Of a stretch of 64,000 bases of DNA, positions 1 through 10,886 are shown in pieces. A program made the translations under genes and the position numbers. Numbering within the stretch: position 1 is the first letter of the stretch; the number at the start of each line of letters is the position of its first letter. The notes under the pieces were generated by a model. The model was not told where the DNA came from and made no database searches. It saw only the letters and a list, made by a program, of their open reading frames with translations. Source of the DNA: Erinaceus europaeus (taxonomy: Eukaryota; Chordata; Mammalia; Eulipotyphla; Erinaceidae); the NCBI RefSeq assembly GCF_950295315.1, contig NC_080180.1, positions 64,861,411-64,925,410 of the forward strand, written 5' to 3'.

Positions 1-32
1 GGAATAAAGAAATTCATGTCAGTTCTAACCTT

Positions 33-377
33 TCTTCTTTTTTTTTTTTTTTTTTTTGCCTCCAGGGTTATCTCTGGGGCTTGGTGCCTACACCACCAAT
101 CCACTGCTCCTGGGGGCCATGTTTTTCTATTGTTTTTGTTGTTGCTGTTATTATTGTTGTTTCTGCTGCTGTTGTTGTTGGAAAGGCCAGAGAGAAATGG
201 AGAGAGGAGGGGAAGACAGAGAAGGGGAGAGAAAGACAGACACCTGCAGACCTGCTTCATCGCTTGTGAAACAACCCCCCTGAAGGTGGGGAACAGGGGT
301 TCGAACCGGGATCCCTGTGCTGGTCCTTATGCTTTGCACTATGTGCGCTTAACCTGGTGTGCTACCACCCAGCCCCC
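33..377 (-). mobile_element. A-long SINE, full 3' module
   Basis: A poly-T run on the left, followed by the 3' module (GCCTCCAGG at 58-66, CCTGGGGGC at 109-117), the GA-rich body and the tRNA-like head near 377, shows a minus-strand copy. The box-B core is visible in reverse as GGTTCGAACCGGGATCC near 300. The open frames across this interval are SINE sequence. Confidence 0.9.
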
Positions 378-381
378 TTAA

Positions 382-424
382 CCTTTCTTTTTAAAATTTT
401 TATCTTTGTGTGGGCAGGCATACA

Positions 425-466
<42 letters not shown>

Positions 467-592
467 GAGAGAGAGAAGGACAGAGAGGACAACACAAAGC
501 TTTCTACGGTGCAGTAGGAGCTAGGTTCAAACATGGATCTTGTTCATGTCAGAGTAGTGTACCTTCATGTGAACTGTCTTCCCAGCCCTCTG
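382..592 (-). mobile_element. Old D/E-type SINE with internal (GA)n
   Basis: The reversed box B (TAGGTTCAAACATGG) and the closing GAACTGTCTTCCCAGCCCT match a degraded tRNA-type head on the minus strand. The body has expanded into a (GA)n microsatellite at about 427-477. It is more diverged than the A copies on either side, so it is probably older. Confidence 0.6.
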
Positions 593-647
593 GGTACTTT
601 ATTTTATTTGTTTCCAAGCTAACCTTGGCGTATAAGACTATGTTTTT

Positions 648-935
648 TTAAAATTTTTTTTAAATTTTATTTATTCCCTTTTGTTGCCCTTGTTGTTTTA
701 TTGTTGTAGTTATTATTGTTGTTGTCATCGTTGTTGAATAGGACAGAGAGAAATGGAGAGAGGAGGGGAAGACAGAGAGGAGGAGAGAAAGACAGACACC
801 CGAAGACCTGCTTCATCGCCTGTGAAGTGACTCCCCTGCAGGTGGGGAGCGGGGGGCTCGAACCGGGATCCTTATGCTGGTCCTTGTGCTTTGCACCACC
901 TGCGCTTAACCCACTGCGCTACAGCCCAACTCCCC
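648..935 (-). mobile_element. A-short SINE
   Basis: Reverse copy with tail TTTATTTATTCCCTTTTGTTGCC on the left and the head GCTTAACCCACTGCGCTAC on the right. It lacks the extra 3' module seen at 33-377. Confidence 0.9.
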
Positions 936-954
936 TATTTTTTTTTTTTAAGGA

Positions 955-1180
955 ATACAATCTCACACCTCTTCAAAACACGTTTCTAAACCACTCCCAC
1001 CACCAAGGTGCCACTATCTGTCCACCAGGCCCCTGGGCTTCCTCTCCACCCTCAGCCCATGCCTCCCAAGCTAGACTCTGAACTCTGGGCCTACCTTTTG
1101 CTCCTCATTTGACTTTGCTTATTTGGTTTCTTTATATACTCCATATGAGTGAGATCATTCACTGTTTTCTTTCTCTCTCT
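955..1180 (-). mobile_element. Old L1 3' end
   Basis: On the minus strand the sequence contains the L1 ORF2/3'-UTR junction type phrase TGATCTCACTCATATGGAG, followed by a G-rich 3'-UTR-like stretch (GGTGGTGGGAGTGG). Only the 3' end is present. No reverse-transcriptase frame survives. Confidence 0.55.
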
Positions 1181-2045
1181 CTGTTTTTTATTTATAAAAA
1201 GGAAACATTAACAAAACCATAGGATAAGAGGGGTGCAACTCTGCACAATTCCCACCACCAGATCTCCTTATCCCATACCCTCCCCTGATAGCTTTCCTAT
1301 TCTCTATCCCTCTGGGAGCATGGACCCAGGGTCACTGTGGGATACAGAAGGTGGAAGTTCTGGCTTCTGTCATTGCTTCCCTCCTGAACACGGGTGTTGA
1401 CAGGTGGATCCACACTCCCAGCCTGTCTCTCTCTTTCCCTAGTGGGGCAGGGCTCAGGGGAAGCAGAGCTCCAGGACATATTGGTGGGGTTGTCTGTCCA
1501 GGGAAGTCTGGTTGGCATCATGGTAGCATCTGGAACCTGGTGGCTGAAAAAAGAGTTAGCATATAAAGTGAAACAAGTTGTTGACTAATCATGAACCTAA
1601 GGGCTGGAATAGTGCAGATGAAGAGTGAGGGTCCTCCATTTTGTAGATAGCTAGTAGGCATATTTTAGTTATATTCCAAAGGGCCCATGACTATACGAGT
1701 TGTGTTTTTTTTTTTTTTCCTGAGCCTGACATCTGATATGCAGGTGGATCCTAGTTATTGTCTGAGGAGATGATGTCATGACTGGAAAAAGGACCAGAAA
1801 GCTGGATCAGGGAAGAGAGTAGCTCCCTAATATGGGAAAGGGGTCTAAATATTGTTGACTGTAAACCCCATTGATTTAATCTGATCTGAGGCCCATATTC
1901 AGCTTAGGAGCCTGTGTGACCTCTGCATCCCTGTAGATCTGAGCTCACATTCTGTGGTCATGAGTAGGAACATTCCAAGCTGCCCCAGTATCAGGACCCA
2001 TCTTCCTCAGGTGGAACATAGAGTATGTTGTCCATCCTCCCCTCG
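1181..2045 (-). mobile_element. 3U LINE 3'-UTR copy, 5' truncated
   Basis: It begins with an A-rich tail in reverse (TTTTTTATTTATAAAAAGG) and is collinear with 11650-12520 up to the phrase GAGTATGTTGTCCA, after which the two copies diverge. Related copies start at different 5' points, which is typical of LINE retrotransposition by target-primed reverse transcription. Assignment to L1 is inferred, because no ORF2 is attached. Confidence 0.7.
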
Positions 2046-2117
2046 GTATTTGTCTGAAAATGACTTTTTAGCACTCTATCAAGCCTGAGTGAAGACTGGA
2101 TAGTGTATTCTTGGGTA

Positions 2118-2484
2118 GATGTCTTTTCTTTCTTCTTCTTCTTTTTTTTTTTTTTTTGCCTCCAGGGTTATTGCTGGAGCTCGGTACCTCTACTATGAAT
2201 CCACTGCTTCTTGGAGGCTCTTTTTCCCCTTTTGTTGCCCTCGTTGTTTATCATTGTTGTTATTATTATTGTTTTTGTTATTGCTGTCATTGTTGTTGGA
2301 TAGGACAGAGAGAGGAGGGGAAGACAGAGACGGAAAGAGAAGCTAGACACCTGCAGACCTGTTTCACCACTTGTGAAGCGACTCCCCTGCTGGTGGTGAG
2401 CCGGGGGGCTCGAACCGGGATCCTTACCGGTCCTTGCGCTTTGTGCCAAGTGTGCTTAACCCGCTGCGCTACCACCCAGCCTCC
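2118..2484 (-). mobile_element. A-long SINE
   Basis: Poly-T, then GCCTCCAGG (2158-2166) and CTTGGAGGC (2210-2218) frame the 3' module. The body and tRNA-like head end at about 2484. A 253-codon open frame runs through this element and the next one; it is a by-product of repeat composition, not a gene. Confidence 0.9.
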
Positions 2485-2489
2485 TCTTT

Positions 2490-2704
2490 CTTCTTTTTTC
2501 TTATACTTTTTAAGTCTTTACTTATTTGATATAGACAGCCAGAAATCGAGAGAGAAGGGGGTTGGTAGAGAGGCAGAAATGAAGAGAGACTTCTGTAACA
2601 TTCAAAAAGCTTTCCTGCTGCTGGTGGGGATTTGGGGTTCAAACCCTGGTCCCTGGTGTATTGTAACAGGAGCACTCAACCAGGTGCGCCACCACCCGGC
2701 CCCT
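2490..2704 (-). mobile_element. B SINE, diverged
   Basis: The reversed head CAGGTGCGCCACCACCCGGCC and the reversed box B region GGGTTCAAACCCTGGTCCC identify a B-type copy on the minus strand with an eroded tail. Confidence 0.75.
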
Positions 2705-3913
2705 TTGCGGGGATGTCATTTTCATTCAGAACTTTGGACGCATCCTGCCAGTCCTTCTCCACAGACTCTCTCTAGTCTTCAGACTAGACTCCATGCCCCC
2801 TTGAGGGATTCTGCACGAGCTTCTCTTCCTGGAAAGTTTGGCCCAGCCGGTCACTTCTCAGCCTTTTGTTGACTGGCATCCAGGCTAAGCTATCTTCTCA
2901 GAATGCCTGCTTCCTGTCGTCACGCTCACAGTACGCTCACAGTTCTGCACTGAGTCGATCCTGTTTATTCTGCATCTAGTATGACAAGACAGAGCGCTCT
3001 TAAACTGCTCCGCTAGTAAAGCATATCCACCTCCAGTTGTGGCGATCCAGTGTAAACAGAATTTGTTACATTCTTTCATGGGGTGTGTCTTATTCTTGAG
3101 ATCAGAAAATGGCTACAAATTCTCTTTACCTCTTTTTCACTTAAATAGGCAAGAGATGAATGAAAGTGTAAAGTGGACGGGTGTCCATGAGACCACAAGC
3201 TTGAGAGAGGAAGCTAAACAGGTAAGGACACGCGCGTTCCCGGTTTCATCAAGTCTCTGTAGCAATAGTCTATGCGCTGTTTGTCAAATGAATGTATGTA
3301 TCTGGTTTTATACCACTTCAGCTACTTGCCGTCAGAAATAGCTACACAGGCCCAGTTTAAGGTCTCAACTCCAACAGGAAACACAAGTTCTAAAATAACT
3401 TCCCCAATCACTTAGATTCAAGGGGCTGAACTGTCTTTTTCCGAGCATGAGTTTCATACTTGTTTATTTGTTGACTAGCTAATGATCTCCAATTCTGCAA
3501 GAGCTGGGACTTTCGTCTTTTCTTTTCTTTTTTTTTTAAGCACCTTTGTTGTCATATTTCACCTGTCAGAACATCACAGAATATGTGATGACGGTAAATG
3601 GAGAAGATAGTCTAGAGATTTCCCATGTTTATACCAGAGGGAAAATGCCCAAGGCAAGAGAGTCTCATGTGGGGAAGTGAAGGAGGCAGGAAGTAATGGC
3701 AAATAGGTCTTCCTGTGTGGAGCAGAGTGTCTGGTGGGATGTCTTGAGGAAGATGCCAACAAGTGAGTTACTTTGGAGAAGATCTGCTCTACACCTGCTG
3801 CTGTGGCCTGCAGAATCTCTGGTTCAGCTTAGAACAATAAGCGATGGCATAGATTTTTTTTTTTTTAATAGACAACCTTGATGTGCAAGATGGGACCTTA
3901 TGAAGTTTGGTAA
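2705..3913. other. Unique sequence, no gene seen
   Basis: Single-copy sequence with moderate GC. Short open frames exist on both strands, but none has convincing splice sites or a recognisable domain. The 18 nt at 2851-2868 resemble the start of U2 snRNA (see rejected items). Confidence 0.5.
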
Positions 3914-4127
3914 ATTGACCAGGCAGTGGCACACCTGATTAAGCACTCACATTACAGTGCCCAAGGATCCAGGTTCAAATCCCTGGTCCCTGCCTGCAGG
4001 GGAAAAGCTTCACGAGTGGTGAAGAAGGGCTGAAGGTTTCTCTCTGTCTCTTTTCCTCTCTATCTCCCCTTCTCCCTCTCAATTTCTCTCTCTGTCCAAT
4101 AATAAATAAAAACAAATATTTAAAAAT
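3914..4127 (+). mobile_element. B SINE
   Basis: Head GGCAGTGGCACACCTGATTAAG, box B region AGGTTCAAATCCC, an AAAGCTTCACGAGTGGTGAA body and an AATAAATAAA tail in plus orientation. Confidence 0.85.
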
Positions 4128-4182
4128 AGGTTTGGTAATAATAAAAAATATGGCAGTGAGTCATTAAAAACTACTAAAATAA

Positions 4183-4449
4183 GGGAGTTGGACAGTAGCG
4201 TAGCGGGTTAAGTACACATGGCGCAAAGCACAAGGACCTGCGTAAGGATCCCGGTTCGAGCCCCTGGCTCCCCACCTGCAGGGGAGTCGCTTCACAGGCG
4301 GTGAAGCAGGTCTGCAGGTGTCTGCCTTTCTCTCCTCTTCTCTGTCTTCCCCTCCTCTCTCCATTTATCTCTGTCCTATAACAATGACGACATCAACAAC
4401 AATAACTAAAACAAGGACAACAAAAGGGAAAATAAATAATAAAGAAATT
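4183..4449 (+). mobile_element. A-short SINE
   Basis: It starts GGGAGTTGGACAGTAGCGTAG and ends in an AAATAAATAATAAA tail. Boxes A and B are both recognisable. Confidence 0.9.
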
Positions 4450-4450
4450 T

Positions 4451-4581
4451 TAGGGCAGAGGGTAGATAGCATAGTGGTTATGCAAACAGACTCTCATGCC
4501 TAAAGCTCCGAAGTCCCAGGTTCAATCCCCCGCACCACCATAAGCCAGAACTGAACAGTGCTCTGGTTAAAAAAAAAAAAG
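4451..4581 (+). mobile_element. D SINE with poly-A tail
   Basis: Contains GATAGCATAGTGGTTATGCA, then CCCAGGTTCAATCCCCCGC (box B) and GAACAGTGCTCTGGTT, closing with an A-run. It directly abuts the preceding A copy. It is the best-preserved D copy in the window. Confidence 0.8.
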
Positions 4582-5128
4582 AAATTTTAAATTTAAGATA
4601 AATAAATAAATACAAATAAAAACTATGAAAGTAGCCATTTTCCTGGGTTTCAACTATGGGCACCATTATACTGAAAACAGAATTTTGCGAGGTATACTCT
4701 TTTTGTCCAGTTTTCTTAGCCCAGCATCATGTGTGCCAGTCATTCATTTGCACACATACATAGAGATGATTCCATTGTCTGAGGCACTGAAGTTGCTGGG
4801 AAGTGTTTGCTTGAGTCTGGCGGTCCTGACACATGAAAGCATGTTCCCATCTTCGCCTGTTACCCATCTGAATAGTTTTATTTTGTTTACTAGCATATCT
4901 ATCCTGTGGATGATCTTTTGTTCTGTTTATGTGCTTCTATATGTGAATTTGTGTTTGCCACAGACAGAGTTTCTAGGAATGTTCTCTGCCATGCCATTTG
5001 ACAAACTATTGCCAAGTCCCCTTGGGAGTGGTTGGGTCTCAAGATACGTTTCTGCATTTCGGTAGATATTGTCCACTTCTCCGTGCTCCCTGTGAATTTC
5101 TGTGGCCCCACATTCTGCCCCCCCCCAA
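4582..5128. other. Unique sequence with a 146-codon open frame
   Basis: The plus-strand frame 4625-5065 begins with ATG and lies outside the SINEs. The translation is rich in L, S, V and F, with no domain I recognise. There is no clear CpG enrichment, splice structure or Kozak context. It is more likely a chance frame in T-rich DNA than a gene. Confidence 0.3.
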
Positions 5129-5424
5129 TTTTTAACATTTATATTTATTTACTTTCCCTTTTGTTGCCCTTGTTTTTTTATTGTTGTTGCAGTTGTTGTT
5201 GTTATTGATGTCATTTTTGTTGGAAAGGACAGAGAGAAATGGAGAGAGGAGGGGAAGACAGAGAGGGGGAGAGAAAGACAGACACCTGCTGACCTGCTTC
5301 ACCGCCTGTGAAGCGACTTCCCTGCAGGTGGAGAGCCGGGGGCTGGAACCGGGACCCTTAAGCTGGTCCTTGCGTTTTGTGCCACGTGTGCTTAACCCAC
5401 TTTGCTACCACCAGCCAGACTCCC
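5129..5424 (-). mobile_element. A-short SINE
   Basis: Reverse copy whose tail (TTTATTTACTTTCCCTTTTG) is on the left and whose tRNA-like head ends near 5424. The box-B region is mutated (GGCTGGAACCGGGACCC). Confidence 0.9.
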
Positions 5425-6222
5425 CTATCCCCCAATTTCTATTCTCTGTTTTTCACATTTGAGATTATAGGGCGGAGGGGGTGTGTCCTTCTATCACCTT
5501 AATTTGCATTTGTGTGGTGCCTTCCCCACTTTTAAAATAAGTTTTCTGATGTTGCTTATTTGAATTTCTTTTGTTTCGAGTCTATTCAAGTGTTTGGCAC
5601 AAAGTTTCACTGAGATTTATGTCTATTTACTAATAATTTCTAAGATATCTTTCATTACCTGGACTGAACTCTCCTTTGTTCTGAGTGTGAAGTAGTTTAC
5701 CTTGTGAGGGTTGCATTTCCATCCTGCTTAGACTGTCCTCTGAAGGCAGAGATGATTTTTCAGAGTCTGTGTTGTGATCTTCACTGATCATTAACTCTGC
5801 TTACTAAAAATTACACATCATAGAAGTGGGGCACTTACCCATAGTAGGACTCAAGTCAGGATATTCTACATACCACAGGGTCACAAAAACACTGCTTGAC
5901 CATTCTCATTCAGTATGTGACCAATCTGTAATAACTTTTAGCTAGTTGTATAGATCTGAATACATAATGCAGATGCATATACAGCTAGCTTTGATTATTT
6001 CAGTGCAACATCAATGTACAGAGACCTGATACTGTAGATTTACTATCTATGTCTTTTCATTGCCTATCTTAAACCTTTGAGACTTTCCTGTATCATTAGC
6101 AGATAAAATAATGTTGCACTAAGAGAAGATTTTGCCATTGTGAGACCCATTACAAAGACCTCTTGCAATATAGCAGAAACCATCAGAAAATCTCAGAATC
6201 TACAGCTTCCTGTTAAAAGAGT
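5425..6222. other. Unique AT-rich sequence, nothing recognised
   Basis: No SINE head, box-B core or long open frame is visible. Base composition resembles the inter-repeat DNA on both sides. Confidence 0.5.
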
Positions 6223-6400
6223 CATGACCCTGGGTCCATACTCCCAGAGGGATAAAGAATAGGAAAGCTATCAGGGGAGAAGATGAGATACGGAGATCTG
6301 CTGGTGGGAATTGTGTGGAGGTGCGCCCCTCTTATCCTATGGTTTTGTCAGTGTTTCCTTTTTATAGATAAACAAACAAACAAAAAGACCCACAGAAGTG
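6223..6400 (+). mobile_element. 3U LINE 3' end, strongly 5' truncated
   Basis: Reverse complement of the start of the 1181-2045 copy. It runs from TGACCCTGGGTCC to TTTTTATAGATAAACAAACA, so the A-rich tail lies on the right and the insert is in plus orientation. Only the last roughly 180 bp of the family are present. Confidence 0.75.
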
Positions 6401-6599
6401 ATATCCACACAGGAACCATGGAGCCTCAAGGCAAGGAGTGGCACAGAGACTGAAAGACAGAAAAGATACATGTAGTGGGGTTTTCACAGGGATGCCTTGT
6501 GGTAAAAGACATCCTGCTACATTCCTTCTACAAAAATCTGCAGCAAACTCTGAATGATCTACCAAATAAAGCATCCTCTTGTGAGGGCTGACAAAGCCT

Positions 6600-6745
6600 G
6601 TCACTTAGATGGTGAACTGCTTTCCTATGTGCCTAGCCCTGGCTTGAGTTTGGGTCCCATCACCTTGATGGGAACTGTGTGTTGTGGTCTCTCAGTCTCT
6701 CTCTGCCTCCACATAAAAAAAAGAAAGAAAGAGAAGAAAAAAGAA
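6600..6745 (+). mobile_element. E-type SINE fragment
   Basis: A GGGTCCCATCACCTTGATGGG core is followed by TGTGGTCTCTCAGTCTCTCTC and an AAAGAAAG tail. This resembles the E copy at 42424-42555. The head is poorly preserved. Confidence 0.45.
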
Positions 6746-6930
6746 GTAAAAGACTATTCCTTTGAAAGGACACTGATTAGTAATGGAATATGGTAGAGCT
6801 ATTTCTCTTTAAACCCCCTATCCATGTTAGAAGTCATGTCAGGGCAGTGCACATATCATAACCTGGGACACATTTGTCAAGAAGATGGATTCTGACACCA
6901 CATCTAAAATGTTAAAGAAATTTAGTGAAG

Positions 6931-7138
6931 GGCCTGGGTGGTGGCACACCTGGCTGAGCACACATGTTACAGTTCACAGGGACCTGGGTTTGAGCCCCCA
7001 ACCCCCACCTGCAAGGGGAAAGCTTCTTGAGTGGTGAAGCAGGGCTGCAGGTGTCTCTCTGTCTCTCTCCTCTATCTCCCTCTTCCCTCTCTATTTCTGG
7101 CTGTCTCTATGCAATAAATAAAGATAATGGAAAAAAAA
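6931..7138 (+). mobile_element. B SINE
   Basis: Head GGGTGGTGGCACACCTGGCTG, box-B region GGTTTGAGCCC, AAAGCTTCTTGAGTGGTGAA body and AATAAATAAAGATAA tail. Confidence 0.85.
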
Positions 7139-7144
7139 TTAGTG

Positions 7145-7310
7145 AAGGGCGAGAGAGATGCATCACTAGGTAGGGGACCGGGGGAACTCACTTTGCCAGG
7201 TATGTGGCCTGGGTTCTAGCTATGGTATTACATGGGCAATGCCTTGGCAGCAGAAAAAGCTCTCTGCTGCAGTGTCTCTCCCTTTGGCGTGAAAACATAC
7301 CACACATACA
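7145..7310 (+). mobile_element. E-type SINE followed by CA-rich tail
   Basis: Contains GTATGTGGCCTGGGTTCTAGC (a decayed box B), a pyrimidine run and then a degenerate (CA)n stretch to about 7385. It is old relative to the A copies. Confidence 0.45.
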
Positions 7311-7439
7311 AACAGACACACCCTCACATACACACAACCACACACACACCTATACACATACACACACAGACACACACTGACACATGTGCTATACAGTAGT
7401 GGTTCAATTGAATAGTGAATACTTAAAGTTACCTATGAA

Positions 7440-7536
7440 AGGAATCAATGAATTTTTTTAAAACTCTTTTTTATTTTTTTATATCTATTTATTTATTTTT
7501 CCTTTTGTTGCCCTTGTTTTAGGAATCAATGAATTT
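7440..7536 (-). mobile_element. 65-bp 5'-truncated A SINE with perfect TSD
   Basis: AGGAATCAATGAATTT occurs at 7440-7455 and again at 7521-7536. Between them, 7456-7520 is only the last 65 bp of an A SINE in reverse (TTTATTTATTTTTCCTTTTGT and so on). The TSD proves retroposition of a severely truncated copy rather than later decay. Confidence 0.85.
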
Positions 7537-8048
7537 ATCAATATGAGAGGTTTCTTACATCATTTTGAAGATGGGGATTAATTACCACTGATGCTTAAAT
7601 GGCTTTGCCGGGGAAGTTAAATCAGTGTTGTTGACCATGTGGTTGCATAAGAATGTCCTTAAAAGACTTTTACTTTGCTCCCTTTTAGACTTGGTTGGAA
7701 TCTGGAAGGCTAGATGGTATGGTGCTCAGAACAATGAACTGTGGGTAGTTCAAGAAACATAGATGCTGTTGTTTGTGTTGAAATGACTGGTGGCAAGCAT
7801 TCCCCTTCATTCTACAGAGGGTTGATGTCTCGATGACCTTGTGCCAATGTGCATGCTGTGACTGCAAAGGGCTTGGAAGCTTTGTGTGGACACAAGTCAG
7901 CGTGTCAGAGAGATTTGTGCTTACTAGAGCTTTTTGATTCCCAAGTAATGGCAGCTTCATGTTCATGGACATTCCCTGACCACACAAGGTGGTGATGGTG
8001 TGTGTGCTGGTCATCAGATAGACAGCACTTCCCTTAAAACCTTGGCCA
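7537..8048. other. Unique sequence, no gene seen
   Basis: A longer minus-strand frame reaches from the neighbouring SINE into this DNA, but it starts inside the repeat and has no recognisable domain. Confidence 0.45.
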
Positions 8049-8340
8049 TGGAGTCGGGCTGTAGCGCAGTGGGTCAAGCGCACGTGGCGCAAAGCACAAG
8101 GACCGGCATAAGGATCCCGGTTCAAGCCCCCACTCCCCGTCTGCAGGGGAGTCACTTCACAGGTGGTGAAGCAGGTCTGCAGGTGTCTTTCTTTCCTCCT
8201 CTCTGTCTTCCCCTCCTGTCTCCATTTCTCTCTGTCTTATCCAACAACAACAACATCAACAATAATAACTACCACAACAATAAAAACAAGAGCAACAAAA
8301 AGGAAGTAAATAAATATTTTTTAAAAAATAATAAAAAAAA
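8049..8340 (+). mobile_element. A-short SINE
   Basis: Near-consensus head GGAGTCGGGCTGTAGCGCAG and intact box-B core GGTTCAAGCCC. The tail is A-rich. TGGCCAT flanks both sides (about 8043 and 8344) and may be part of the TSD. Confidence 0.9.
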
Positions 8341-8564
8341 CACTGGCCATACACGTGGCTGTGAAACAGATTTCTGAAATTTCAGTCAACAATTGATTTC
8401 CTGAGGAGAAGTAGTGGGTAGAGTAGGTCAGTGTGGAGGCCTAAGTGGTAAATACTTAATTAGATCCTTTATGGTGTTTTCTTTAGGTTTTTTTACTTGC
8501 TTGCTGAGCTTATTAAGTCCACGTCTAATCACAACAGACTACTGAGCACTTTTACTTTGCAATA

Positions 8565-8772
8565 TCTAGTTTACCCTAACTTACGGACGTATGTGCACGT
8601 GTGTACGCTGTCCCCTAGACCCTGGTCTATATCTAAGGTATGTAACTTTATTAGGGAGTGAATCATTTAAAATGGAACTAGGTGGTCCCGTGCATTAGGA
8701 AAGGCCTCACCTGATTATTGAGTTGGAAGGTTGACATCTCAGATTGACTGTGTCTTTGGATACAGTCAAAAC
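8565..8772 (-). mobile_element. 3U LINE internal fragment
   Basis: Collinear at roughly 70% by eye with 14835-15025 of the TSD-bounded copy; compare TCTATATCTAAGGTATGTAAC here with TGTATATCTAAGTTATGGGAC there. It is an old copy that has lost its tail. The short gap 8341-8564 shows nothing recognisable. Confidence 0.55.
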
Positions 8773-9905
8773 AACAACAACAAAAATATTTCCTTGGACT
8801 TCATGTGCGTCATGTAATGACCTGCAATCAGGAAATGCCTTCCTGTGTCACATATCTCAAGGGCATATTGACCCATAATATTTGGTTTTAGATTTTGCTG
8901 TAGTGAGTTTGACACTGTAGTAGAGAAGGTGCCTCTCAGTAACTCCACGAGTCATTGGACATCTGCGGCACTAAAGTGATCAGGAAGTAGTTGCAGAAGA
9001 ACTACAGGGGCAGTACAGTTAAAAGCAAAAGAAATCCCTGGGAATATTGAGATATGTCTGTCTCTCTTACACACTGTTCCACTCCTTGTCAGTGCAGCTC
9101 GCTTTAATTTGGGGGTATTGACCTCACTCTTACCTTCACGGCTGAGGATGCGGATAATGTCCTGCCCAAGTTACAGCAGAGAATATATAAAAGTCATTTA
9201 TGATGGCTGCCTTTTAGCGTCTGGAACATGAGCTATAGTTGACAACTGAGTGAAGAAATACCTCACTTTGGACATGCTCCAAACATAATCACTCAAGTAT
9301 TGATCTCAATGTAGAAGGAATGCATTTCTGCTCAGCCTGGTAGACAGATGGAGAAAGTGAAATCCTCAGACCACTTGAGGAAGGTCAGTCCTACACAGTC
9401 CATATCAGGAGATTATGGAAAACAGAGACATTGCCTGAATGCTAAAGTATGGAGCTCTGAACACAAGGTGTGCTGAGGAAAGATGGTCACTGTCATCCGC
9501 AGCCCGACACAAGAGCAAGAACTCCATCAACCATGGTCAAGACACAGTTTGTCCATGTAGCAGGACCCAGAAAGAGGGCCACAGACTGGCTCGTAAGTCA
9601 GCTGCCCAGGCTTTGGTGAGTCAGAGTAATTGCCCCAAGATACAAAAATGGATAAAAGCAAAAAAGTGACAAAGCAAAACTGGGAGCAAATCTCAGTCCG
9701 TGAATAACCAAAAGCATCTTTACAGTGAAGGAAAGTTTCTCTATAGTGTCTCAGAAATGTTACCACTAGATTCCTTTCCAGCTGTGATTTATATCAGCTG
9801 AACACAGTGGGGACTACTGCTTCTACAATCAAAACTCGTGTTTACTTAAGATTCTCCTCTGCTTGAAACAAGGGGAAACAAACAAAAAAACAAAAAAACT
9901 TGCAG
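8773..9905. other. Unique sequence, no gene seen
   Basis: About 1.1 kb without recognisable repeats. Overlapping frames of 76-79 codons exist on both strands at 9439-9766, but they have no splice sites or domain signature. Confidence 0.45.
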
Positions 9906-10110
9906 GGGCTGGCTGGTGGCGCACCTGGTTGAGCACACATGTTACAGTGCGCAAGGACCCAGGTTCGAGCCCCTGGCCCCCACGTGCAAGAGGAAAGCTT
10001 CACAAGTGGTGAAGCAGGGCTGTAGGTGTCTCTCTGCCTCTCTCCCTCTCTATTACCCCATTCCCTCTCAATTTCTGACTGTCTCTATCCAGCAAATAAA
10101 TAAAAAAGTT
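9906..10110 (+). mobile_element. B SINE, near consensus
   Basis: Starts GGGGCTGGCTGGTGGCGCAC, has box-B core GGTTCGAGCCC intact and ends AAATAAATAAA. The retained CpG bases suggest one of the younger B insertions. Confidence 0.9.
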
Positions 10111-10146
10111 GAAAAAGAATTCTATTTATTAAAAAAAAAAGCTTCT

Positions 10147-10440
10147 GGGGGAGTCGGGCTGTAGCGCAGCGGGTTAAGCGCAGGTGGCGCCAAGCACAAG
10201 GACCGGCATAAGGATCCCGGTTCGAACCCCGGCTCCCTACCTGCAGGGGAGTCGCTTCACAGGCGGTGAAGCAGGTCTGCAGGTGTCTGTCTTTCTCTCC
10301 TCCTCTCTGTCTTCCCCTCCTCTCTCCATTTCTCTCTGTCCTATCCAACAATGACAACAACAATAATAATAACTACAACAATAAAAAAACCACAAGGGCA
10401 ACAAAAGGGAATAAATAAATAAAATAAATATATATATTAA
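10147..10440 (+). mobile_element. A-short SINE, near consensus
   Basis: Starts GGGGGAGTCGGGCTGTAGCG, with intact GGTTCGAACCC and an ATAAATAAATAAAA tail. Similar flanks (AAGCTTCTG, AACTTCTG) suggest a TSD. Confidence 0.92.
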
Positions 10441-10504
10441 AAAAACTTCTGTAGGAATTTTTGTTTTAAGTCAATTTTCTCTGTCATTAAGATAAAATAC
10501 TTGT

Positions 10505-10716
10505 GGGGCTGAGTCATAGCACACCTGGTTGAGCTCACAAGTTACAATGTGCAAAGATCCAGGTTCAAGCTCCCTGTCTCCACCTGCAGGGGGAAAGCTT
10601 TGAGTGGTGAAGCAGGGCTGCAGGTGTCTCTCTGTCTATCTCCCTACCACTCCCTCCCTTCTCCCTTTCTGGCTGTCTCTATGCAACAAATAAGTAAAGA
10701 TATTTTTAAAAATTAA
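10505..10716 (+). mobile_element. B SINE
   Basis: Starts GGGGCTGAGTCATAGCACAC, has a decayed box B (GGTTCAAGCTCCC) and an AACAAATAAGTAAAG tail. Confidence 0.85.
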
Positions 10717-10751
10717 AAAGATAAAATACTTGTATATAGAACCAAATGATG

Positions 10752-10886
10752 GTGCGGGCAGTGGCACATCCAGTAGAGTGTATGTATTACCATGAGCAAG
10801 GATCCTGGTTCAAGCCCTTGGTCTCCACCCTTCCTACCTCAATATCTCTCTGTCCTATCATATAAATATAATAAAAAAAAGAAAAA
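10752..10886 (+). mobile_element. Shortened B-like SINE
   Basis: The head (GGGCAGTGGCACATCCAGTAG) and box B (GGTTCAAGCCC) are present, but the middle body is missing. The sequence passes straight to TCTCTCTGTCCTATC and an A-rich tail. Confidence 0.6.

Noticed and set aside
2851..2868. TCACTTCTCAGCCTTTTG, similar to the start of U2 snRNA with two differences
   Set aside because: The match ends after 18 nt, with no continuation into the rest of U2. Too short to call a pseudogene.
2111..2872. 253-codon plus-strand open frame, the longest in the window
   Set aside because: It runs through the reversed A-long SINE (2118-2484) and the B SINE (2490-2704) into unique DNA. The Leu/Phe-rich and Arg/Glu-rich blocks are translations of SINE pyrimidine and purine tracts.
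4625..5065. 146-codon plus-strand frame outside SINEs
   Set aside because: No domain, splice site or CpG signal. Its composition fits chance in T-rich DNA. Kept only as a note within the unique-sequence entry.
10147..10220. tRNA gene-like boxes A and B
   Set aside because: These are SINE promoters. The sequence after box B continues into the SINE body and no tRNA acceptor-stem pairing is formed. The same holds for every other copy in the window.
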